Shown here one piece after another: positions 56,925 through 64,000 of a DNA stretch of 64,000 nt. How positions within the stretch are numbered: position 1 is the first letter of the stretch; each line of letters opens with the position of its first letter. Below the pieces are notes generated by a model that made no database searches, had not been told where the DNA came from, and saw only the letters and a list, made by a program, of their open reading frames with translations. Made by a program: the position numbers and the translations under genes. The stretch comes from an uncultured Eubacteriales bacterium (GTDB lineage: Bacteria > Bacillota > Clostridia > Oscillospirales > CAG-272): NCBI GenBank assembly GCA_934402395.1, contig CAKRTQ010000004.1, forward strand, positions 1 through 64,000. The letters are read 5' to 3'.

Positions 56925-57404
56925 ATGGAGCTTTATATTGATTTTTGCAACCGTCAGCGCAAGGAAAAAGTCGATGACGCCCTGCGCGATCTCGTGAAGC
57001 GCGCGCTTACCGCCGCGTTTGAATACGAAGGCGTCAACGGAGACGCCGAGGTGTCGGTGACCTTCGTCTCCGACGCGGGCATAAGAAAATACAACCGCGA
57101 GTACCGTGGGATCGACCGCGCGACCGATGTGCTCTCTTTCCCGCTTTTTGACGGAGGAGATATTGAGTCTGCTTTTGACGGGGAGCGGTATCAGCTTGGA
57201 GACGTGGTGCTGTCTCTTGAGCGCGCACGCGCTCAGGCTGAGCTTTACGGGCATTCCTTTGAGCGCGAAGCGGCGTTTCTTTGCGTTCATTCGGCACTGC
57301 ATCTTATGGGATACGATCATGAGCGCGGCGAAGCCGATGAGCTTGATATGCGCCGCCGTCAGCGCGATATAATGAAAATACTGGGGCTTGAGGTCCGCGA
57401 GTGA
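56925..57404 (+). CDS. ybeY: Endoribonuclease YbeY
   Basis: 159 residues. The zinc motif HSALHLMGYDHE (HxxxHxxxxxH) is intact, and TDVLSFPLF and GDVVLSLERA match. YbeY is a single-strand-specific RNase for 16S rRNA 3'-end maturation and quality control. The gene starts 18 bases after phoH and overlaps the upstream edge of era's leader. The 7TM-HD phosphohydrolase gene found between phoH and ybeY in many Firmicutes is absent. Confidence 0.95.
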   Translation: MELYIDFCNRQRKEKVDDALRDLVKRALTAAFEYEGVNGDAEVSVTFVSDAGIRKYNREYRGIDRATDVLSFPLFDGGDIESAFDGERYQLGDVVLSLERARAQAELYGHSFEREAAFLCVHSALHLMGYDHERGEADELDMRRRQRDIMKILGLEVRE

Positions 57405-57427
57405 AGCCGGGAAAGGAAAAATTTAAA

Positions 57428-58324
57428 ATGAAAAGAACAGCGTTTATTTCGATAGTGGGAAGACCGAATGTGGGAAAATCCACGCTTATGAACCGCATTC
57501 TCGGCGAAAAGGTCGCCATTGTGTCAAGCAAGCCGCAGACGACGCGCGGAAAGATAGTGGGTATACACACGGTCGGCGACGACCAGTATGTGTTCCTCGA
57601 CACACCCGGCATCCACCGCCCGCAGAATAAGCTCGGCGATGCTATGGTGAAAAGTGCGCGTGACGCCATGCAGGACGGCGATTGCGTGCTGCTTGTTGCC
57701 GACGCCGGCAAGGATATGTCGCAGGTCGAGCGGGATGTCATAGAATATCTGAAAAGCAGCGGTGTGCCGTCCGTCCTTGCGCTCAACAAAGTCGATCTTT
57801 ATAACCGCGATATTATTGCAAAGACCATCTCGGAATACGCTGCGGCATATGATTTTGATGCGGTCGTTCCGATAAGCGCAAAAAACGGGCGCGCTGTCGG
57901 CGAACTTGTGGACGAGCTGTCGCATTTCCTTGCCGAATCCGACTGGTTTTACCCCGATGATATCAGCACCGATCAGCCGTCGCGCCAGTATGCGTCCGAA
58001 ATAATCCGCGAAAAGCTTTTGCGCACGCTTGACCGTGAGGTGCCGCACGGCGTTGCCGTGGTGATAGAGGAATTCACCGAAACCCGCGGTCTTGTACGTA
58101 TCCGCGCTGAGATATTCTGTGAAAAAGCCACGCACAAACGCATAATCGTCGGTAAAAACGGCGAGCAGCTCAAAATGGTCGGCACATATGCGCGCGAGGA
58201 GCTTGAAAAGGTATTCGGCAAAAAGGTCTTTCTCGATCTTTGGGTAAAGGTGAAGGAAAACTGGCGTGATTCGGACGGACTCGTGCGCAACTTCGGTCTT
58301 TCGGCATCCGATGACAACGACTGA
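57428..58324 (+). CDS. era: GTPase Era
   Basis: 298 residues. G1 GRPNVGKST, G2 region QTTRGKIVGI, G3 DTPGIHRP, G4 LNKVD, G5 SAKN, then the KH domain with IIVGKNGEQLK. Era binds the 3' end of 16S rRNA and supports 30S assembly. ATG 57428 has AAAGGA upstream; a GTG at 57401 overlapping ybeY's stop is possible but unusual. The operon runs on into recO. Confidence 0.95.
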   Translation: MKRTAFISIVGRPNVGKSTLMNRILGEKVAIVSSKPQTTRGKIVGIHTVGDDQYVFLDTPGIHRPQNKLGDAMVKSARDAMQDGDCVLLVADAGKDMSQVERDVIEYLKSSGVPSVLALNKVDLYNRDIIAKTISEYAAAYDFDAVVPISAKNGRAVGELVDELSHFLAESDWFYPDDISTDQPSRQYASEIIREKLLRTLDREVPHGVAVVIEEFTETRGLVRIRAEIFCEKATHKRIIVGKNGEQLKMVGTYAREELEKVFGKKVFLDLWVKVKENWRDSDGLVRNFGLSASDDND

Positions 58325-58358
58325 TTGAGATAAAATATACTGTGAGGGAGGTTGCGGC

Positions 58359-59198
58359 ATGGAACTGCAACGCGATTTTGCGACCGACGGACTTGTTGTC
58401 CGCGAATACGATCTCGGCGAACACGACAAAATGCTAACTCTGCTCACACCCGCATACGGAAGGATCCCCGTGATCGCCAAGGGAGCGCGTTCACTACGCA
58501 ACAAATATATGACTCCATCACGATTGTTTACCTATGCAAACTATGAGCTGCACAGGCGCGGAGACATGACATGGCTACGTTCGGCGGATATAATCGAGCC
58601 GTTCCCCCAACTTGAAAAGGAAATAACAAGGCTTTACCTTGCGCAATATCTTGTCGATCTTGCCTGCGAGCTGAGCGGCGAGGGGGAACCGGCTGTAGAT
58701 ATGCTGCGGCTGACGCTGAACTCCCTTTATGCAATATGTCGCGGCGAAAAGGACCAGCGGCTGATAAAAGGAACATTTGAGTGGCGTGCGGCAGGGTATT
58801 CCGGGTATCTTCCCGAGCTTGGCGCATGCCACGTCTGCGGCGCAGCCGATGCGCGCAGTCGTGACGACGGAGGTATTTGCTATCTTGACGTTATGAACGG
58901 AGCACTCATGTGCGCGTCATGCGCTGCCGGAAGGCTTGAGCGGGAGTCGCTGCTCCCACCCGATGCGATACCGGTGGATGAGGACGGCGTGCGGTCGATC
59001 CTTCTGCCGCTTGACCGTGCGGTCGTGGCGGCTGTAAAATACGTGCTTGAGGCACTGCCGCAGCGGATGTTTGCGTTTTCGCTTTCCGACACTGCCGATC
59101 TTGATACATTTTCATTGGCGGGCAGCACATATATCACTCATCACCTTGAGCGCGGTTTTGCCTCACTTGCGCTTTACAACGAAATAATCAATATGTAG
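58359..59198 (+). CDS. recO: DNA repair protein RecO
   Basis: 279 residues. The OB-fold N terminus (GLVVREYDLGEHDKMLTLLT, then YGRIPVIAKGARS) and a zinc site CHVCGAAD / CASC near residues 155-190 match RecO, which loads RecA in gap repair. It follows era by 34 bases, the usual order in Clostridia. GAGGG upstream of ATG 58359. Confidence 0.93.
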   Translation: MELQRDFATDGLVVREYDLGEHDKMLTLLTPAYGRIPVIAKGARSLRNKYMTPSRLFTYANYELHRRGDMTWLRSADIIEPFPQLEKEITRLYLAQYLVDLACELSGEGEPAVDMLRLTLNSLYAICRGEKDQRLIKGTFEWRAAGYSGYLPELGACHVCGAADARSRDDGGICYLDVMNGALMCASCAAGRLERESLLPPDAIPVDEDGVRSILLPLDRAVVAAVKYVLEALPQRMFAFSLSDTADLDTFSLAGSTYITHHLERGFASLALYNEIINM

Positions 59199-59221
59199 AT
59201 CAACATTTCGGAGAAAATAAG

Positions 59222-61618
59222 ATGTATTTACCACAGAAAACGATCACATCGCTTGAATTTGATAAGATCCGCGCCATGCTTGCCGACTGCGCACATACAG
59301 AGGGCGCAAAGGCGGCGGCGCTGGCACTTGAACCGGATGACGATGAGGTCCATGTCCTTCGCCGTCAGCGGCTCACGACAGATGCCAAAAAGCTTGCCGC
59401 ATACAAGGGGTATCCGTCATTCGGAATGGTAAAGAGCGTTGACTCGCAATGCGAGCGCGCGGAGAAGGGGGCTATGCTTTCAGCCCGTGAACTGCTTGAT
59501 ATTGCAAATGTTTTGCGCACGGCGCGCGGCATTCTTGAATACAGCCGCACCGACCGGACATTTGAGACCGTGCTTGACGAAATATTCGAGCGGCTTGCCG
59601 CCGACCGTCCCTTTGAGGACAGAATATACCGCACGATCATTTCGGAAGAGATGATAGCGGACGATGCCTCGCCCGCGCTTGCCGATATAAGAAGAAAAAT
59701 ACGTTCCGCCACGGCGCGCGTGAAGGATCTGCTTTCCAAATACACAGGCGGCGCTTACGCAAAGTATCTTCAGGACAGCATAGTCACGATACGAAACGGC
59801 AGATACGTGATCCCGGTACGCGCCGAATGCAAAAATGACGTAAAAGGACTCGTTCACGACACATCCGCATCGGGAGCCACTCTTTTTGTAGAGCCTATGG
59901 CGGTGGTGGATGCCAACAACGAGATACGCGAGCTTGAGGCAAAGGAAAAGCACGAGATAGAAAAGATCCTTTTTGAACTTTCGGCGGAAACAGCGCACCG
60001 AGCCGATATTCTGCGCTACAATGCTGCGAATATAGACGAACTGGCGTTTTACTTTGCCTGCGCCGGGCTTTCCGACAAAATGGATGGCGCGCAGCCGCGC
60101 ATCACGTCCGGCGAGGGGCGGCAGACCGAGCTTTTCGGAGCGCGGCATCCGCTGATATCCAAGGAAAGGGTCGTGCCCGTGAACGTTTCACTCGGCGGCA
60201 GCTATGACACCATGATAATCACAGGTCCCAACACCGGCGGTAAAACGGTAACGCTCAAAACGCTGGGGCTTTTCACGCTGATGGCACAGTCGGGACTGCA
60301 CATTCCCGCATCCGAACGTTCATCGGTCGCAATGTGCGACCGCGTTCTTGTTGATCTTGGAGACGACCAGAGCATCGAGCAGTCGCTTTCGACATTTTCC
60401 GCGCATATGGTCAATATCGTTTCAATAGTTAAGGAACTGACTCCGGGGGCACTTGTGCTGTTTGACGAGCTGGGCGTCGGTACCGATCCGATAGAGGGCG
60501 CGGCACTTGCGATCGCCGTTATCCGTGAGGTGCGCGAGGCGGGAGCACTGTGTGCTGCCACCACGCACTATGCCGAACTGAAATCGTACGCTCTCAATAC
60601 GCCGGGGGTGACGAACGCATCCTGCGAATTCGATGTTGAAACGCTGAAGCCGACATACAAGCTTACCGTCGGCACGCCCGGCAGATCAAATGCGTTTGCC
60701 ATTTCAAAGCGTCTCGGACTGCCCGAGCATATCATTGAACGCGCCGAGGCGGAGGTGAGCTCCGACAACCGCCGTTTTGAGGATGTTATCGACAAGCTTG
60801 AAGCCAGCCGTATGGAAATGGAGCGCAACCGCGAGGAGACCGAGCGTATGCGTGAGGAATACGAAAGATTCAAGCGTGAAGCAGAAGCGAAGATCCGCGC
60901 GCGTACCGCCGAGGCTGAAAAGCAGACCGCGGCAGCAGAGAAAAAAGCGGCTCAGCTTATCGAGGGCGCTAAAATTTCAAGCGAATATGTGCTTTCACAG
61001 CTTGAAAAGGTGAAAAAAGCGCGTGACAGCGAGCGTCTCGGCGAGGAGCTTGAGGCGGCGCGGCGCAAAATACGCGAGCACCTTAAGGAAAACGAGGATA
61101 AATTCAATCCAGTTGACGAAGAAGAGGATGACGGATATGTACTGCCGCGTCCGCTTCACAAGGGTGACAAGGTATATATCAAAAACATCAAGCAGGAAGG
61201 CGTGCTGCTTTCAGACCCCGACCGCTCAGGCAATGTGGCTGTCCAGGCGGGCGGAATACGCACAAAGACAAAACTCGGCAACCTGAAGCTGCTTGACGAT
61301 GTTGTGATGATAACAGACGGCACAGGGCAGAAAAAGACCGCAAAGGAGTTCTGCGCGACATCGGTCAGCCGTGCCTGCCGCGATGAGATAGATCTGCGCG
61401 GAATGACGGGAGACGAGGCGTGGATGGCGGTAGACCGTTATCTTGATGATGCAATGTTTGCGGGGTTGCACACTGTGCGCCTCATACACGGAAAGGGGAC
61501 CGGAGCTCTCAAACAGGCACTCTGGAAGATGCTGAAGGGCGACGGGCGCATTGCCGCATACCGTATAGGTCAGTACGGCGAGGGCGACGGCGGCGTTACC
61601 GTTGTTGAACTCAAATGA
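59222..61618 (+). CDS. mutS2: Endonuclease MutS2
   Basis: 798 residues. The MutS core/ATPase has GPNTGGKTVTLKTLGLF (Walker A) and VLFDELGVGTDPIEGAALA (Walker B region); a coiled-coil (about 515-630) precedes the KOW-like linker and the C-terminal Smr domain DLRGMTGDEAWM and LIHGKGTGALKQALW. MutS2 acts in anti-recombination and in ribosome rescue in Gram-positives. Start follows recO by 23 bases, with GGAGA upstream. Confidence 0.95.
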   Translation: MYLPQKTITSLEFDKIRAMLADCAHTEGAKAAALALEPDDDEVHVLRRQRLTTDAKKLAAYKGYPSFGMVKSVDSQCERAEKGAMLSARELLDIANVLRTARGILEYSRTDRTFETVLDEIFERLAADRPFEDRIYRTIISEEMIADDASPALADIRRKIRSATARVKDLLSKYTGGAYAKYLQDSIVTIRNGRYVIPVRAECKNDVKGLVHDTSASGATLFVEPMAVVDANNEIRELEAKEKHEIEKILFELSAETAHRADILRYNAANIDELAFYFACAGLSDKMDGAQPRITSGEGRQTELFGARHPLISKERVVPVNVSLGGSYDTMIITGPNTGGKTVTLKTLGLFTLMAQSGLHIPASERSSVAMCDRVLVDLGDDQSIEQSLSTFSAHMVNIVSIVKELTPGALVLFDELGVGTDPIEGAALAIAVIREVREAGALCAATTHYAELKSYALNTPGVTNASCEFDVETLKPTYKLTVGTPGRSNAFAISKRLGLPEHIIERAEAEVSSDNRRFEDVIDKLEASRMEMERNREETERMREEYERFKREAEAKIRARTAEAEKQTAAAEKKAAQLIEGAKISSEYVLSQLEKVKKARDSERLGEELEAARRKIREHLKENEDKFNPVDEEEDDGYVLPRPLHKGDKVYIKNIKQEGVLLSDPDRSGNVAVQAGGIRTKTKLGNLKLLDDVVMITDGTGQKKTAKEFCATSVSRACRDEIDLRGMTGDEAWMAVDRYLDDAMFAGLHTVRLIHGKGTGALKQALWKMLKGDGRIAAYRIGQYGEGDGGVTVVELK

Positions 61619-61634
61619 CCGGTGAGGTACAGAA

Positions 61635-63137
61635 ATGAAAAAAACACTTGATTTTCTCGGTATCGATCTCGGCGCATCGAGCGGGCGCGGGATCGTCGGC
61701 AGCTATGACGGAGAGCGCATTGCTCTGCGCGAGGTGCACAGATTTCCGAACGAGCCGCAGATGGTTGCAGACCGCTTTACATGGGATATACTGAGGCTTT
61801 TTGCCGAAAGCAAAAATGCAATACGCGCCGCATCGGGCGGTGAGCTCCGCTCTGTGGGGATCGACACATGGGGCGTGGACTACGGTCTTATCGATCAAAA
61901 AGGCAGGCTGATCTCCAATCCGGTGCATTACCGCGACCGCCGTACCGAGGGGATCGTCCGCGAATTCGGCGAGAGGGTCATGCCGAATGAAAAGCTTTAC
62001 GGTATCACAGGCATCCAGCTGCTTGATTTCAATACAGTCTATCAGCTTTATGCCGACCGCCGCGACGGAACATCGGGCGGCGCGGCGCGTATGCTGTTCA
62101 TACCCGATCTGCTCGGATATTTTCTCACGGGCGAGCAGGCGTGCGAATACACGGTGGCATCAACCGGTGCGCTGCTTGATGCAAAGACCGGAGACTTTTC
62201 ACCCGAAATACTCTCCGCGCTCGGGCTTGACCGCAGCTTTTTTGCGCCGTCCGTCACTCCCGGCACGCCGCTCGGCACACTTTTGCCGGAGGTAGCGGCA
62301 GATGTCGGCGGTTCTCGCGTCGGCGTTGTAAGCATAGCCTCTCACGACACTGCCTCCGCCGTGCTTGCGGTGCCCGCAAAGGAAAACGAAAAATTCATAT
62401 ATATCAGCTCCGGCACATGGTCGCTGCTCGGAACCGAGCTTTCCGCACCGGTGATAAACGACAAAACGCTTGAGCGCAACTTTACCAATGAAGGCGGCGC
62501 GAACGGAAAGATACGCTTTTTGAAGAACATAATGGGACTCTGGATCCTTCAGGAGTCGCGCCGGCAGTGGCGGCGCGAGGGCAAAGGCGAGGATGAAATA
62601 GGCTTTGATGCGCTTTCCCGGGCGGCTGAGGCGGCTGACGCATGCCGCTCTGTTATAGATCCTGACGATCCCGTGTTTGCCACACCGGGCGATATGCCGA
62701 AGAGGATCGCAGAATACTGCCGCCGCACCGGTCAGCACGTACCGGAAACACCCGGTGAGACGGTGCGCGTGATATTTGACAGCCTGGCGCTATGCTACCG
62801 CCGCACGATAGAGGGGATATCCGGACTTTGCGGCTTTGTACCCGATGCCGTAAACATAGTCGGCGGCGGCGCAAAGGACGCACTGCTCAACCGCATAACC
62901 GCAGACATATGCGGTATTCCGGTGGTCGCCGGTCCTGCGGAGGCGACAGCTGTCGGCAATATCGCTCTTCAGCTCATGGTTGCCGAGGGGCTTACCTCCG
63001 GAGACGCGCGCGGGCTGATACGCCGTTCGTTCCTGACCGAGACCTACCTTCCCGTATCGCCGTGCGGGCGGTATGACGAGCCGTATTCAAGGTTTGACCG
63101 GCTTGTCACACGGCGCGAGGCAGGCGCGGATTTGTGA
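61635..63137 (+). CDS. rhaB: Rhamnulokinase
   Basis: 500 residues, FGGY kinase. N-terminal LGIDLGASSGRGIVG phosphate loop, TWGVDYGLI, VHYRDRRTEG, then GTWSLLGTEL and GGGAKDALLNRITADICGIPVVAG. It phosphorylates L-rhamnulose. GGTGAGG lies before ATG. It is only 16 bases after mutS2, and no other rhamnose genes adjoin, so it may be transcribed with the repair gene by accident of position. Confidence 0.92.
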   Translation: MKKTLDFLGIDLGASSGRGIVGSYDGERIALREVHRFPNEPQMVADRFTWDILRLFAESKNAIRAASGGELRSVGIDTWGVDYGLIDQKGRLISNPVHYRDRRTEGIVREFGERVMPNEKLYGITGIQLLDFNTVYQLYADRRDGTSGGAARMLFIPDLLGYFLTGEQACEYTVASTGALLDAKTGDFSPEILSALGLDRSFFAPSVTPGTPLGTLLPEVAADVGGSRVGVVSIASHDTASAVLAVPAKENEKFIYISSGTWSLLGTELSAPVINDKTLERNFTNEGGANGKIRFLKNIMGLWILQESRRQWRREGKGEDEIGFDALSRAAEAADACRSVIDPDDPVFATPGDMPKRIAEYCRRTGQHVPETPGETVRVIFDSLALCYRRTIEGISGLCGFVPDAVNIVGGGAKDALLNRITADICGIPVVAGPAEATAVGNIALQLMVAEGLTSGDARGLIRRSFLTETYLPVSPCGRYDEPYSRFDRLVTRREAGADL

Positions 63138-63225
63138 TTGTGTCAAAATAAGGGACGATGGATGTGCCGCTTGTTCGGAAATACGACGAAATTGTATTTT
63201 TCGACAATAAACCGCCCGAAACATA

Positions 63226-63254
63226 TTGCTAACGCACGGATTATATGTTATAAT
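63226..63254 (+). promoter_or_regulatory. Promoter of the prs gene
   Basis: TTGCTA (63226-63231), 17 bases, TATAAT (63249-63254), about 86 bases before the ATG. Confidence 0.78.
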
Positions 63255-63339
63255 TAATATGTATGTTGTGTGCGGGAGGCAGTCGGCGTGTCCGTTATCC
63301 TGCATAAATTTAAAACGGAATATTCATTTTGGGGGATGT

Positions 63340-64000
63340 ATGAAAGATATTCTTTACGGCGAGCTTGGCATAATCGGCATGGAGGGCTGTGAAGGCTTCA
63401 CTTCACAGGTCGATAACTACATCAGGGAGTGGCGCGGCGCCACAGAGAGCTTTCTTGTCGGCGCGGAATGCCCGCGTTTCGGCAGCGGCGAGGCAAAGGG
63501 GCTTATAAAAAGCTCGGTCCGCGGACTTGACCTCTACATTATCTGCGATATGTTCAATTACGGCGTGACCTATAAGATGCGCGGTAAAGACCACGAAAAG
63601 AGCCCCGACGATCATTATGCCGACCTCAAGCGCATAGTCGGCGCGGTAGAGGGAAAGGCAAGACGCATTTCCGTTATCATGCCCATGCTTTATGAGGGCA
63701 GACAGCACAAGCGCACAACGCGCGAGTCGCTTGACTGCGCAATGATGCTGCGTGAGCTTGAAACCATAGGCGTGCGCAATCTGATAACCTTCGATGCACA
63801 TGATGACCGCGTTCAGAATGCCGTACCGTTTATGGGCTTTGACAACTACCGTCCCACCTACCAGATGGTAAAGGCGTTGGTGCGCGTCATGCCCGATATA
63901 GAATTTGAAAAAGACAAGCTTATTATCATTTCCCCCGACGAGGGCGCAATGGGAAGATGTATGTATTTCTCATCGGTCCTCGGGCTTGATGTCGGTATGT
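63340..64000 (+). CDS. prs: Ribose-phosphate pyrophosphokinase, 3' end cut by window
   Basis: 220 residues visible. Phosphoribosyl-pyrophosphate synthase marks: RISVIMPMLYEGRQHKRTTR, LRELETIGVRNLITFDAHDD and a start of the PRPP loop region. It makes PRPP from ribose-5-phosphate and ATP. The open frame runs off the end of the window. GGGGGAT precedes ATG 63340. Confidence 0.88.
   Translation, partial: MKDILYGELGIIGMEGCEGFTSQVDNYIREWRGATESFLVGAECPRFGSGEAKGLIKSSVRGLDLYIICDMFNYGVTYKMRGKDHEKSPDDHYADLKRIVGAVEGKARRISVIMPMLYEGRQHKRTTRESLDCAMMLRELETIGVRNLITFDAHDDRVQNAVPFMGFDNYRPTYQMVKALVRVMPDIEFEKDKLIIISPDEGAMGRCMYFSSVLGLDVGM

Overview
The window reads as a chromosomal segment of an uncultured, probably gut-associated, moderate-GC member of the Clostridia. 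The reasons are YqfC/YqfD/YlbJ-type sporulation-lineage genes, a PhoH-YbeY-Era-RecO-MutS2 block, a clostridial DUF2975/YozG/DUF4173 operon, near-consensus TTGACA-17-TATAAT promoters, strong AGGAGG ribosome sites, and cohesin, dockerin and collagen-like surface proteins. No species is claimed.

Layout. 1-480: five tRNAs (Val, Asp, Phe, Gly, Cys). 0.7-7.6 kb: a TetR/DUF998 pair, an operon of three different acyltransferases (GNAT, Vat/CatB-like, CAT-like), a DUF3737/MalY pair and an MFS transporter. 7.7-13.6 kb: a phosphodiester-glycosidase lipoprotein, an S51 peptidase and three tandem secreted proteins that share an almost identical C-terminal sorting-like tail. 13.8-18.0 kb: RarA and an M16C protease. 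18.1-27.9 kb: an accessory region with a Cys-rich mini-protein, a membrane protein, an XRE regulator, a tyrosine recombinase and two very large surface proteins. 27.9-39.6 kb, mostly minus strand: nucleotide-sugar dehydrogenase, tRNA-Thr, an L-serine dehydratase/aconitase X/flavin-reductase operon, a NERD protein and an amino-acid ABC transporter behind a lysine riboswitch. 39.9-64 kb: RlmB, a P-type-ATPase-like pseudoenzyme, a radical SAM pair, VanZ-like and DUF4173 operons, a Na/Pi cotransporter, and the yqfC-to-mutS2 block, then rhaB and the start of prs.

The most interesting locus is 19.9-27.9 kb. A tyrosine recombinase gene lies between 26-bp inverted repeats (20070-20095 and 21483-21508, 25/26 matching). 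Just inside the left repeat is a near-consensus promoter (TTGACA-17-TACAAT) that points outward, away from the downstream operon. Inverting the 1.4-kb segment would place this promoter in front of two genes: a lipoprotein with a long collagen-like stalk and a C-terminal cohesin domain, and a secreted protein with cohesin, dockerin and InlB-type repeats. I read this as a self-encoded genetic switch for a cohesin/dockerin surface assembly, drawn here in the predicted OFF orientation; in this state the promoter fires into a 23-bp hairpin terminator. This is inference from sequence.

Other points of note: a dispersed family of palindromic terminator-like elements with a TTAAAAAACTC core whose outer arms covary; a substrate-binding protein whose two lobes are encoded in swapped order under lysine-riboswitch control; and a membrane protein with P-type ATPase topology but no phosphorylation motif.
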